From JAGNHN01 sp964590645 (GTDB taxonomy: Bacteria > Bacteroidota > Bacteroidia > Bacteroidales > JAGNHN01): 64,000 nt of DNA. Positions 1 through 7,446 of the stretch are shown one piece after another (the stretch's first letter is position 1; the number at the start of each line of letters is the position of its first letter). Where the stretch lies: NCBI GenBank assembly GCA_964590645.1, contig CAZPYJ010000016.1, forward strand, positions 1-64,000, given 5' to 3'. The notes below the pieces were generated by a model, which did not search any database, was not told where the DNA came from, and worked only from the letters and a program-made list of their open reading frames with translations. The position numbers were made by a program, and so were the translations under genes.

Positions 1-284
1 ATTTCCCTGCCTCCCAATCCCTATGACTTATTCCTTATGAATTCTGACCTCTGACTTTGTCTCCAGTATCTTATTTTGACTCATTCTGAATTGCAGAAAC
101 AAGAGTTACCTTTTCAGCAGATAGGGTATCAATAGTGTACTTTCTGAAGAATCATTAAGGTTCCTCTTCTTTCATTGACATCCGCTGCCGACGCCATTGC
201 GGATGGCCGAAATCTTAGGAAAATGCCTAATGAAAAGAATATCAGAGCATTACCCCCCCCACCGGGATTTTCGGAGGGGATAGG
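1..284. other. Gene-free left edge with degenerate sequence
   Basis: No gene is supported here. Read backwards, the frame of the downstream protein stays open only to a TGA at 231-233. It then crosses an eight-C run at 253-260, a typical site of slippage or indel. The first 60 bases are simple 'ttctgacctctgac' text resembling filler near 29,880-29,955 and 63,150. The stretch may hold the decayed 5' part of the next gene, but no recognisable signal peptide or domain can be read. Confidence 0.4.
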
Positions 285-1145
285 GTGATGGAAGCACTGT
301 ACCAGCGCAATCCCCCTTTGCCGGAATCCTATATTCAGGAAATAACCGGCGAGCTCGAAACCGTTTCGCAACTGGAACTGCTGGAGGCAGATATGGCTGC
401 CGACCGTCATTTGTATCACAAGCTCGGAGAGCAAATCAAGCGGGCCTACCGCAGCGATACCACCAATGTCTGGGCAAAAGACAGCCTGCTCAGCTTTTTG
501 GGCCGGGATGATCAGCTCACTGCCCGCTACGAGCTGGCCTCAGCACAAATGGAGTTCGGTTTTCCCGAAGCCGCCAACCTGACCCTGGAGGATATTCCCA
601 CAGCATACGAACTGAGTGAAGCAGAAGCAGCAGACCACCAAAAATTCACTACCTTGCTGGGCATCAAAGAAACGATGATGGAAAGCAGCGTACCCATTGG
701 ATGCTTAAGTCAGGCTCAAACCGACGATCTGATGGATTTTGTGGAAGCCAATCGCCCGCTGATTACCGCAGCTGCGGTAGCGATGCTAAAGCAAAATGAT
801 CCGGACTTCGTGTTCAATGAGATCATCCTGCAACCAGACACCAACTCTGTTCCCAAACGGGCATTGGCAAGCTTAAAAAGCAAGAAAGAAAGCTTACTGA
901 AGCTTTATCCCAATCCGGCATACGATTACATCACTGTATCCTGCAAATTGGACCAGTATGTTCAATCCAGTTATAAACTTCAACTATACAACGCCCTGGG
1001 ACAGCTCTTGTATGAAAGAGCTCTTTTGGTGGACAATACGGAGCTGATGATCCCCTTAGGGGGATACCCTGCAGGCAATTACCACTTCATTCTCGTGGGT
1101 GATGGAAAACGATTTGCCAATGAGAAGTTTAACATCATTCGCTAA
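285..1145 (+). CDS. T9SS sorting-domain protein, probable C-terminal fragment
   Basis: The product is about 286 residues, starting at GTG 285 or ATG 288. It has no signal peptide, although its C-terminus is a T9SS type A sorting domain: LKLYPNPAYDYITV begins near residue 206, followed by a 'LYNALGQLLYE' strand and a 'PAGNYHF' strand ending in FNIIR. T9SS cargo must cross the inner membrane by Sec, so a missing signal peptide points to a lost N-terminus. Residues 1-200 are helical and acidic, with no domain I recognise; such regions often precede the sorting tail in very large secreted proteins of this phylum. The stop is followed by a strong hairpin (1162-1188). I read it as the 3' remnant of a larger cargo gene, less likely an intact gene with an unseen start. 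Confidence 0.6.
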   Translation: MMEALYQRNPPLPESYIQEITGELETVSQLELLEADMAADRHLYHKLGEQIKRAYRSDTTNVWAKDSLLSFLGRDDQLTARYELASAQMEFGFPEAANLTLEDIPTAYELSEAEAADHQKFTTLLGIKETMMESSVPIGCLSQAQTDDLMDFVEANRPLITAAAVAMLKQNDPDFVFNEIILQPDTNSVPKRALASLKSKKESLLKLYPNPAYDYITVSCKLDQYVQSSYKLQLYNALGQLLYERALLVDNTELMIPLGGYPAGNYHFILVGDGKRFANEKFNIIR

Positions 1146-2784
1146 GCTAATTGAAAGCAAGAGGTCTTCGTCCTATGGACGAAGACCTTCTTTCCATTTC
1201 ATACGGAACACTCTTATTAGCTGTACAGCATTAGTATGGTTTTGGACTGCAATCGGACAATCAGTTCAGCCTTATTCTAAGACTTTTTATTATAGCGGTC
1301 AGCCACCCAATACCTTGAATTGGGGAGAGGCCATCCTGCAAACAACCCGTGGAATATACTTAGTGATTGGAAATGCTAATAATGCAATCGGACAATATTT
1401 CACGGTAGTAAAGATAGATAGTGTTGGTAACTCCTTGAGTCAAATATCGATCCAACATCCGGTTCATCGGAACTTTACATATCCAACTAATATTATCATT
1501 GAAGATAGTAATGGACATTTAGTTGTAGCCACAACAATTGGTCGGGTTACTGAAAACCCATACGATGGCTTTCTCACCAAACTCACCCCCGACCTGGATA
1601 CACTATGGACCAAAACCTATGACCTGCCGCCCACCCTGGCGGGTTGTCCGGCGGATACCTTTGTGGGCAACTACTTCACCGCCATCCGGCAAACCCCGGA
1701 CGGGGGCTATATTATCGCAGGCAACTACCGCCTCAACTGTCAGCCGGGCACCATCAGCGACCGCGCCTGCCTGCTCAAGGTAGATACCGCCGGGGAAGTG
1801 GAATGGTGGCAGGTGTATTCCAATCATGGTAGGATATTTGATATTGAAGTAGCTCCGGATAGTGGTTTCGTTTTTTTGTGGACTAAAGTACCTGGTCTGG
1901 ATATTACGAAAACCGACAAAGATGGAAACATTGAATGGCATTCCACACTGGATAACACATATGTTCATTTCCCAGGTCAGGATATCGAAGTAATAAGCGA
2001 TAGTGTCGTTGCTATAATTGGTCAGCACGAATATGATAATTCAAGCTCATTGGGGAGTCAGGGTTTAGACTTTTTCCTCTTTAATCTAAATACTCAGTCC
2101 ATTATCTCTTCCCATTATTATAAACCATATTCTTCAATTCGGTCTGCAACACTGCACCAAAATTTCAAGCTTCAGCCATTGGATGACGGCTATATCATCG
2201 CCGCCACCGCAGCAGTGGTGGCCCCGGATTCCTCTCAGACTCAATACAAAGGAGTACTTTTCAAGCTGGACAACAATGGAGACAGTGTTTGGGTGAAGTA
2301 TTACCAATACGGAGATTTCAGCCACCAATGCCAGTTCAATGATGTGCAGGTGATGGAGGACGGGGGCTTCTTGGCCGTGGGTTATCATTTCCCCGGTACA
2401 GTAAATGCCGGGGCCTGGCTGGTACGCACAGACAGCAATGGCTATGCCCCCGGGGCTTATCCTACGGGCATCTTTAAACCGGAGCCAATGGTTTCAGAGC
2501 TCAAACTTTACCCAAATCCAACAAGTGGCATAAGCTGGCTGGAGCTGGATGTAAAACACCTTCCACACTCATCCCGCCTTCGTTCCACTTCGCTCAACTC
2601 CGGCGGGCAAGCCTCCACACTCAAACTCTTTAACATCATTGGAAAGCTGGTACAAACAACCACCCTTCCTCCCGGCACACAGGTACAGGAAATCGACACC
2701 CAAAACCTGCCATCGGGCCTTTACCTTGTAAACCTGGTGTTTGAAGATGGCAAGGTGTTTAGTGGGAAGTTGGTGGTGGAATAA
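1120..2784 (+). CDS. T9SS type A sorting-domain protein with DGGYIIAG-type repeats; start uncertain
   Basis: The product is a secreted surface protein with recurring 'TPDGGYIIAGNY', 'DDGYIIAATA' and 'MEDGGFLAVGYH' units, the short beta-propeller-like repeats common in Bacteroidota T9SS cargo. The C-terminus is a T9SS sorting domain starting at LKLYPNPTSG and ending in GKLVVE. A hydrophobic signal-like stretch (TLISCTALVWFWTAIGQS) lies about 20 codons into the frame, but no ATG, GTG or TTG sits just before it. The nearest Met codons (1102, 1120) overlap the upstream gene and lie before its terminator hairpin. Either a rare start (for example ATA at 1201) is used or the 5' end is mutated. A palindromic repeat is embedded in the sorting domain (see 2573-2607). 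The product is clear; the intactness of the gene is not. Confidence 0.6.
   Translation: MRSLTSFAKLIESKRSSSYGRRPSFHFIRNTLISCTALVWFWTAIGQSVQPYSKTFYYSGQPPNTLNWGEAILQTTRGIYLVIGNANNAIGQYFTVVKIDSVGNSLSQISIQHPVHRNFTYPTNIIIEDSNGHLVVATTIGRVTENPYDGFLTKLTPDLDTLWTKTYDLPPTLAGCPADTFVGNYFTAIRQTPDGGYIIAGNYRLNCQPGTISDRACLLKVDTAGEVEWWQVYSNHGRIFDIEVAPDSGFVFLWTKVPGLDITKTDKDGNIEWHSTLDNTYVHFPGQDIEVISDSVVAIIGQHEYDNSSSLGSQGLDFFLFNLNTQSIISSHYYKPYSSIRSATLHQNFKLQPLDDGYIIAATAAVVAPDSSQTQYKGVLFKLDNNGDSVWVKYYQYGDFSHQCQFNDVQVMEDGGFLAVGYHFPGTVNAGAWLVRTDSNGYAPGAYPTGIFKPEPMVSELKLYPNPTSGISWLELDVKHLPHSSRLRSTSLNSGGQASTLKLFNIIGKLVQTTTLPPGTQVQEIDTQNLPSGLYLVNLVFEDGKVFSGKLVVE
1162..1188 (+). terminator. Hairpin terminator candidate after the T9SS fragment
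   Basis: A perfect 12-bp stem (1162-1173 with 1177-1188) encloses a three-base loop and is followed by tctttcc, a weak T-rich tail. It begins 16 bases after the stop at 1145. It falls inside the longest reading frame of the next gene, which argues that the next gene really begins further downstream. Confidence 0.6.
2573..2607. repeat. REP-like palindrome inside the T9SS sorting domain
   Basis: Arms cccgcc (2573-2578) and ggcggg (2602-2607) flank a 'ttcgttccacttcgctcaa' core. The core resembles the GAGCGAAG / CTTCGCTC cores of the intergenic repeats at 11,662-11,801 and 9,650-9,705. It is translated in frame and adds about 18 residues between two conserved strands of the sorting domain (between DVKHLP and LKLFNIIG), which are normally joined by a short turn. 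Confidence 0.5.
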
Positions 2785-3226
2785 GATTAACGATAGCAGA
2801 CTTGTCCGCCGAAGCAATTTGCAGAATTGCGGAGGCGGATTAACGCCTGCCTGACGGCAGTCAGGATTAACGATTTTAGATTTTTTCTAAACAGTAAATG
2901 ACAAGGCTTGTGATCATTGGTAATAGTCTGATATTCTTTTCTGAATCCCTGTAAGAAATTTAGCCCATCACCGATGGTTTTGATCCCGTACGTACGGGAT
3001 CAAAAATCCCTTGGACACTTCGTCAGCAGAAAATACCCTGCCTCTTCACCGACCCAGCGATGGAACCCTGAGCGATTTTGCACAGCAAAATGAGTCGAAG
3101 GGTGGGCAAGCAAAGAAATGAACACGATATAGTCTGGCTTTTTATTAACAAGACCTGCGGATTTCAGACTGAAGACGCGCGCCAACAGGAAGTATAGAAG
3201 AAACCAAAAGGCTTCCGTAAGCCCCA
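2785..3226. other. Intergenic repeat region
   Basis: No gene is supported. The region carries a CCTGCC/GGCAG-type hairpin at 2845-2865, a perfect 28-bp palindrome at 2978-3005 (listed separately), and a composite stem-loop at 3065-3103. The last has inner arms ATTTTGC/GCAAAAT and outer arms ACCCT/AGGGT and belongs to the CCCTGAGCG...TCGAAGGG family also seen near 9,651 and 11,575. A 75-codon open frame on the minus strand (3000-3227) has no recognisable domain and covers the repeats, so I do not call it a gene. Confidence 0.55.
2978..3005. repeat. Perfect 28-bp palindrome
   Basis: Left arm TTTTGATCCCGTAC (2978-2991) is the exact reverse complement of the right arm GTACGGGATCAAAA (2992-3005), with no spacer. 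A perfect no-loop palindrome is more like a DNA-binding or recombination site, or a cruciform, than an RNA terminator. No other copy was noticed in the window. Confidence 0.7.
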
Positions 3227-3264
3227 TAAAAAAGAGGCTGCCCCAATTTCTGAGACAGCCCCTC
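3227..3264 (-). terminator. Terminator of the PKD-protein gene
   Basis: Read on the minus strand, GAGG..CTGTCTC pairs with the downstream GGGGCAG-CCTC arm with a small bulge, and a T6 run follows (A6 at 3228-3233 on the plus strand). It lies 20 bases after the stop at 3284. The GGGGCTGTCTC arm recurs in the terminators after gldN (36,925-37,020), so it looks like a reused terminator family. Confidence 0.65.
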
Positions 3265-3283
3265 GCAGGGAAACATTCAGGTA

Positions 3284-5257
3284 TTAACGAATGCGGGTAA
3301 ACTTATAACTCATTGTTTTGCCGCTGGATTGCTGCAGGATGAGCAGGTACATTCCTCCGGGGAGCGCACTGGTATTGAGTTCCAGCCTTTGTGATCCGAC
3401 TTCTGCGTAGGCTGTCTTGGCCATAATCTGCTTTCCGGTGAGATCACTTACGATCATCTCTATGGCACCGGCACTTGCATTGCTGATGTCGATATACAGC
3501 TTATCACTCGCAGGATTTGGATAGGGCTGACTAAAGCTGAAAGCATCTGTCTGCGTTGTTCCCAGGGTAGTTGAAATACTTACCGGGATTGTGATGGTCT
3601 GACTGGTAGAATCAGTGCAGAGGCAATTGGTGAACCCAATGGTCAGGGTAACATCAAAGGTCCCGGTACTATTATAAGTGTGAATGGGGTTTTGATCCGC
3701 AGATTGATTGCCATCGCCGAAATCCCACAGCCAATGGGTAGGCACGGGCTGCGAAAGGTCGGTGAAGGAAACTACACCATTGCTTCCAATCACATAGTCA
3801 AAATCAGCGATACAGTTCATTCCACCACCAGGATTTCCACCACCGGGATGTCCGCCACCGGGGAACCAGGTGCTGTCCACATCAACCAGGATGCACATTG
3901 TATCGGTGCACTGGAAAGCGGTATCGGTAAGGATGAGGCATACATTGTATTGACCAAAGGCAGGGAAGGTGGTGGTTACATCCTGTCCGACAGCCGTACT
4001 TCCATTGCCGAAGTCCCAGGCAAATTCTGCCGTAGGCGACATAGAGAGGGCGTGGAAATTCCAGGTGAGCATATTGGCCGTATCCGGGAATCCGATAAAC
4101 ATAGCGTGGCAGCCCATTCCCGGGTTCCCGCCACCGGGATGTCCACCACCGGGATGTCCACCACCAGGATTGCCACCGCCGGGATGTCCGCCGCCGGGGA
4201 ACCAGGTGCTGTCCACATTAATCAGGATGCACATTGTATCGGCGCATTGGAAAGCGGTATCAGTAAGGATGAGGCATACATTGTATTGTCCGAAGGCAGG
4301 GAAGGTGCTTGTTACATCCTGTCCGACAGCCGTGCTGCCATTGCCGAAGTCCCAGGCAAATGCTGCCGTAGGCGACATAGAGAGGGCGTGGAAATTCCAG
4401 GCGAGCATATTGGCCGTATCCGGGAATCCGATAAACATAGCGTGGCAGCCCATTCCGGGATGTCCACCACCGGGATTACCCCCACCTGGGCAACCGCCAC
4501 CAGGATTGCCACCACCGGGATGTCCGCCGCCGGGGAACCAGGTGCTGTCCACATTAATCAGGATGCACATTGTATCGGCGCATTGGAAAGCGGTATCAGT
4601 AAGGATGAGGCATACATTGTATTGTCCGAAGGCAGGGAAGGTGCTTGTTACATCCTGTCCGACAGCCGTGCTGCCATTGCCGAAGTCCCAGGCAAATGCT
4701 GCCGTAGGCGACATTGGGAGGGCGTGAAAACTCCAGGTGAGCATATTTACAGAATCCGGGAAACCGATAAACATTGCGTGACAGCCCATTCCGGGGATCC
4801 CGCCACCGGGATTACCGCCACCGGGATTTCCACCACCGGGATTTCCACCACCGGGATTACCGCCACCAGGATTGAGCGCACAAACCGTGAAGTTCAGCAG
4901 CTGTATGCCGGCAATGGCGGGCAACGGAACGATTTGATGTGTCTGAAAACAGACCGGTGTAATGACGAAAACCTCGGGTAGGTTCAGGGTGCTGAGGTCA
5001 ATGTCAATGGAATAATTTCCCTGTACATCTGTGAAGGCCATTGCGAGGAAGCCGGCAGGAGGATTTCCGGGATTGCCCGGGCCACCGTTTCCGGGAAGCA
5101 GCAGGGTATCACTGGTAACCATCACAGGGTGGTGCACGGCTGGGGCTCCGGTGGAGTCGTCCGTGATCTGACCCTGGATGGTGAGGATGCTTTGTGCCTG
5201 CATCAGGCCGACTGAAATGGCGAGGATGCTGAGCAAGGTGAATAGTCTTTTCTTCAT
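3284..5257 (-). CDS. Secreted T9SS protein with four PKD domains and PGGGN linkers
   Basis: The 657-residue product starts at ATG 5257, chosen because a signal peptide (MKKRLFTLLSILAISVGLMQAQ) begins there; the frame stays open 19 codons further up. In order: signal peptide 1-22; a CarboxypepD_reg/CNA-B-like beta-sandwich 24-125; a glycine-rich PGGGN/PGGGH linker; three nearly identical PKD domains (about 159-238, 271-350, 383-462), each with WDFGNGS and separated by further PGGG linkers; a divergent fourth PKD (481-556, WDFGDGN); and a T9SS sorting domain from YPNP at 579-582 to the end. It is probably an adhesin or cell-surface stalk protein. It lies 146 bases downstream of a second PKD protein and an ECF sigma/anti-sigma pair, with no clear terminator between, so it may be in the same regulon. 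Confidence 0.85.
   Translation of the reverse strand: MKKRLFTLLSILAISVGLMQAQSILTIQGQITDDSTGAPAVHHPVMVTSDTLLLPGNGGPGNPGNPPAGFLAMAFTDVQGNYSIDIDLSTLNLPEVFVITPVCFQTHQIVPLPAIAGIQLLNFTVCALNPGGGNPGGGNPGGGNPGGGNPGGGIPGMGCHAMFIGFPDSVNMLTWSFHALPMSPTAAFAWDFGNGSTAVGQDVTSTFPAFGQYNVCLILTDTAFQCADTMCILINVDSTWFPGGGHPGGGNPGGGCPGGGNPGGGHPGMGCHAMFIGFPDTANMLAWNFHALSMSPTAAFAWDFGNGSTAVGQDVTSTFPAFGQYNVCLILTDTAFQCADTMCILINVDSTWFPGGGHPGGGNPGGGHPGGGHPGGGNPGMGCHAMFIGFPDTANMLTWNFHALSMSPTAEFAWDFGNGSTAVGQDVTTTFPAFGQYNVCLILTDTAFQCTDTMCILVDVDSTWFPGGGHPGGGNPGGGMNCIADFDYVIGSNGVVSFTDLSQPVPTHWLWDFGDGNQSADQNPIHTYNSTGTFDVTLTIGFTNCLCTDSTSQTITIPVSISTTLGTTQTDAFSFSQPYPNPASDKLYIDISNASAGAIEMIVSDLTGKQIMAKTAYAEVGSQRLELNTSALPGGMYLLILQQSSGKTMSYKFTRIR
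3850..4860. repeat. Three tandem near-identical PKD-encoding repeats
   Basis: Three modules of about 333-336 bp follow each other, each encoding one PKD domain plus a PGGG linker. The landmark 'ggtgctgtccacat' recurs at about 3869, 4205 and 4541. The second and third copies are almost identical at DNA level, including silent positions, so the array arose by recent duplication or is kept uniform by gene conversion. The glycine linkers vary in unit number. Confidence 0.85.
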
Positions 5258-5403
5258 TGTCGGTAATTTATTTGGTTCAATTTGGATTCGATCGCGATCT
5301 CGAATTATCTGCACAATAGACCGGGCTTGTGTGCTGTGGTTGCCTATGATTTTTGATTATACCTTCAATTATCTCCTATCCCTTTCATTTTCAGGGAAGA
5401 ATT
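5258..5403. promoter_or_regulatory. Spacer between the two PKD genes with an imperfect palindrome
   Basis: This 146-bp gap holds ATTCGA...TCGAAT arms around a TCGCGATC core (5286-5305), about 30 bases before the downstream start codon. No convincing TAnnTTTG box was found on the minus strand. It could be an operator, or chance. Confidence 0.3.
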
Positions 5404-7434
5404 CTATTCATCAGATTGCCTGATAAATTTTCGGTAAACTGGCAAGCCGGATTCCGGAGAAACCTCAAGGATGTACAGCCCGCCGGAAAGCTGCCCCAGG
5501 GGCAATGAGATCAACTTTTCTCCACCGGGGTGAGGATGGCTCATTGTGAACTGCAGTTTGCCCTGTATATCCAGTAACCGAAAATCGAGCCTGGAAGGAA
5601 GCGGGAAATCTATGCTTACGAAAGCTTCCTCCTTTGCAGGGTTTGGAAAGACTTCGCTGATAAACCCATCCTGCCTGCGCTGGTTTCGGACCGGCAAAAC
5701 CAGCATTGGTTGGATTTCCAGCAGGATGCTGTCCGAAACCGGATGGCTGGCATTGAGGCTGACCTGGGCAGGGATGGTTTGCACCCCCGGAACCTCGGCG
5801 TGTACGGCAAAGTTGCCAAAGTTTACCTGCGAAAAGCTGAAGTAGCCTTGTGCATCGCTTCGCTCCATTGCCATTGGCATCCCGCCCTGATTCAGCAGGA
5901 AAATATCAATGTCGGGTGCAGGTCCCTGCAAACTGTCGTCACGATTGGCCGAATACATCACCCGTCCGTGGATCTGTCCGGAGCCGTGTTGGCCCGGTGG
6001 GTGATGGCTTAGGATAATATCTGCGCCGAAGAAATCCTGGTTCAGCAGGATAGGATCGGCCATAAACCAGTGATGGGAGGAGATGAAGTAGCTTGGAATG
6101 AAGATCGGGCCTTGTACGGGCTGTTGTTCAGGACGTGCCCGCAGGATATATTCTCCCCCCAATACCTGGTAGAAAAAATACACACCGAAGGAGTCTACGG
6201 TAGTTGTTTCGACCAGCGTGAACTGGCCTTCAATCTTTCTGAAAAGCTGCACGGAGGCATTTCGGGAGGGGAAGAAGCCCGCAAAGACCTGGCCGGCGAG
6301 ATTGAAGTGCCCCGGACTGACTACATCCACGGTTTTGCAAATGGTGTCGGCACAGGCGTTACCCTGGACGATAAGGCACACCGAATAACTCCCGGTGTCG
6401 GGGAAGATATGGTCAATAATGGGCCCGGTCCCGCTGCCGCCATCTCCGAAATCCCAGTCCCATTGCTGAATATTCCCGCTGCCGGTAAATTGAAAGATGA
6501 ACTTGAACGGATCCTGATGGGAAGGCCAAAAGATGAAATCTGCCTGACAGGGTGCCTGGGTGGAATCAACCTGGACCATCTTGCAGATATAATCTGTGCA
6601 GATCTGTTGTGTCACAGGATTTTGAGAGAGGACATAGAGGCATACCTCGAAGGTTCCGGGTGTTTGGTAGAAATGGCTGGGATTCGGCAGGGTGTCCAGC
6701 ATTCCATCCCCAAAGTCCCAGAGCCATTGCACGATATTGCCAATGCTTTGGTCTGCAAAATGAATAAGTCCGGCTTGTCCGGGGTCAGGCACCCAGTTGA
6801 AATCAGCCTGGCAAGTGCTTCCGGGCAGATCTACTGCTACCGAATCACACAAGGTGCTGATACAACCCAGGTTGGTATCGCTGTGGCTCACCGTCAGGCA
6901 AACCTCATACATCCCCGCCTGGCTGTAAGTGTGCTGCGGATTTTTCATCCCGGAGGAAGTTCCATCCCCAAAATCCCATTGCCATTGATTGATGCTCCCG
7001 ATGGAGAGGTCGGTAAAGAATATCCTGCGCTTATTCACGGGATGAGGCTGGTAGGCGAAAAGCGCCTGACAGGGAGTGGGCGTACCGGTGCAAAGTTGGA
7101 AATCCACCTGCACAGTATCTGAAAGTGGAAGGACTGTCTGGTGATGCAGCAGGCCGTTGCAATCATAGGTTTGCACGATATAGGCCGGGTTGCCCTGGGG
7201 AGGGAGGGCAATGCTGTCGGCATAATACCCATTGGCATCGGTAAAAAGGATTTGCTGATAATGGTAGCCTCCCTGGGGATGGGAGATGGAATTGATCTGA
7301 ACCGGATGCCCAGCCAGGGCTTGCCCGTTCTGGATATCGCTAACAAATCCCCGGATGGTGAAGGCATAGGCTGAGAACGATCCCCACAGGAGGATGATCG
7401 TTAGCGCAGCAATATGTAAGCTTGTTTTTTTCAT
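5404..7434 (-). CDS. Secreted T9SS protein with three PKD domains
   Basis: The product has 676 residues. A signal peptide covers 1-24 (ending SFSAYA), then a CarboxypepD_reg-like sandwich (26-115), PKD domains at about 118-202, 208-292 and 296-372 (each with WDFGDG), two further beta-sandwich units resembling SdrD/CNA-B or CarboxypepD_reg domains (378-470 and 488-570), and a T9SS sorting domain from VFPNPA (about 595) to the end. PKD domains are immunoglobulin-like modules of extracellular adhesins and enzymes; no catalytic domain is visible, so a binding role is likely. The start lies 12 bases downstream of the anti-sigma/barrel gene stop, indicating one transcript with the sigma system. It shares domain order with the next gene downstream but not its glycine linkers. 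Confidence 0.85.
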   Translation of the reverse strand: MKKTSLHIAALTIILLWGSFSAYAFTIRGFVSDIQNGQALAGHPVQINSISHPQGGYHYQQILFTDANGYYADSIALPPQGNPAYIVQTYDCNGLLHHQTVLPLSDTVQVDFQLCTGTPTPCQALFAYQPHPVNKRRIFFTDLSIGSINQWQWDFGDGTSSGMKNPQHTYSQAGMYEVCLTVSHSDTNLGCISTLCDSVAVDLPGSTCQADFNWVPDPGQAGLIHFADQSIGNIVQWLWDFGDGMLDTLPNPSHFYQTPGTFEVCLYVLSQNPVTQQICTDYICKMVQVDSTQAPCQADFIFWPSHQDPFKFIFQFTGSGNIQQWDWDFGDGGSGTGPIIDHIFPDTGSYSVCLIVQGNACADTICKTVDVVSPGHFNLAGQVFAGFFPSRNASVQLFRKIEGQFTLVETTTVDSFGVYFFYQVLGGEYILRARPEQQPVQGPIFIPSYFISSHHWFMADPILLNQDFFGADIILSHHPPGQHGSGQIHGRVMYSANRDDSLQGPAPDIDIFLLNQGGMPMAMERSDAQGYFSFSQVNFGNFAVHAEVPGVQTIPAQVSLNASHPVSDSILLEIQPMLVLPVRNQRRQDGFISEVFPNPAKEEAFVSIDFPLPSRLDFRLLDIQGKLQFTMSHPHPGGEKLISLPLGQLSGGLYILEVSPESGLPVYRKFIRQSDE

Positions 7435-7446
7435 CGCCGGGTGTCG

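Noticed and set aside
3000..3227. 75-codon minus-strand frame in the 3-kb spacer
   Set aside because: Covers repeat elements, has no signal or domain; could be an old remnant but is not supportable as a gene.
3680..4981. Long open frame on the plus strand opposite the PKD repeats (433 codons), plus similar ones at 3,969-4,727
   Set aside because: Opposite-strand shadow of repeated GC-rich PKD/PGGG codons; the translation repeats with the DNA repeat and lacks a start signal or domain, while the minus frame has a signal peptide, PKD motifs and a sorting tail.
6070..7122. 350-codon open frame opposite the second PKD gene
   Set aside because: Shadow of the PKD gene; no recognisable protein features.
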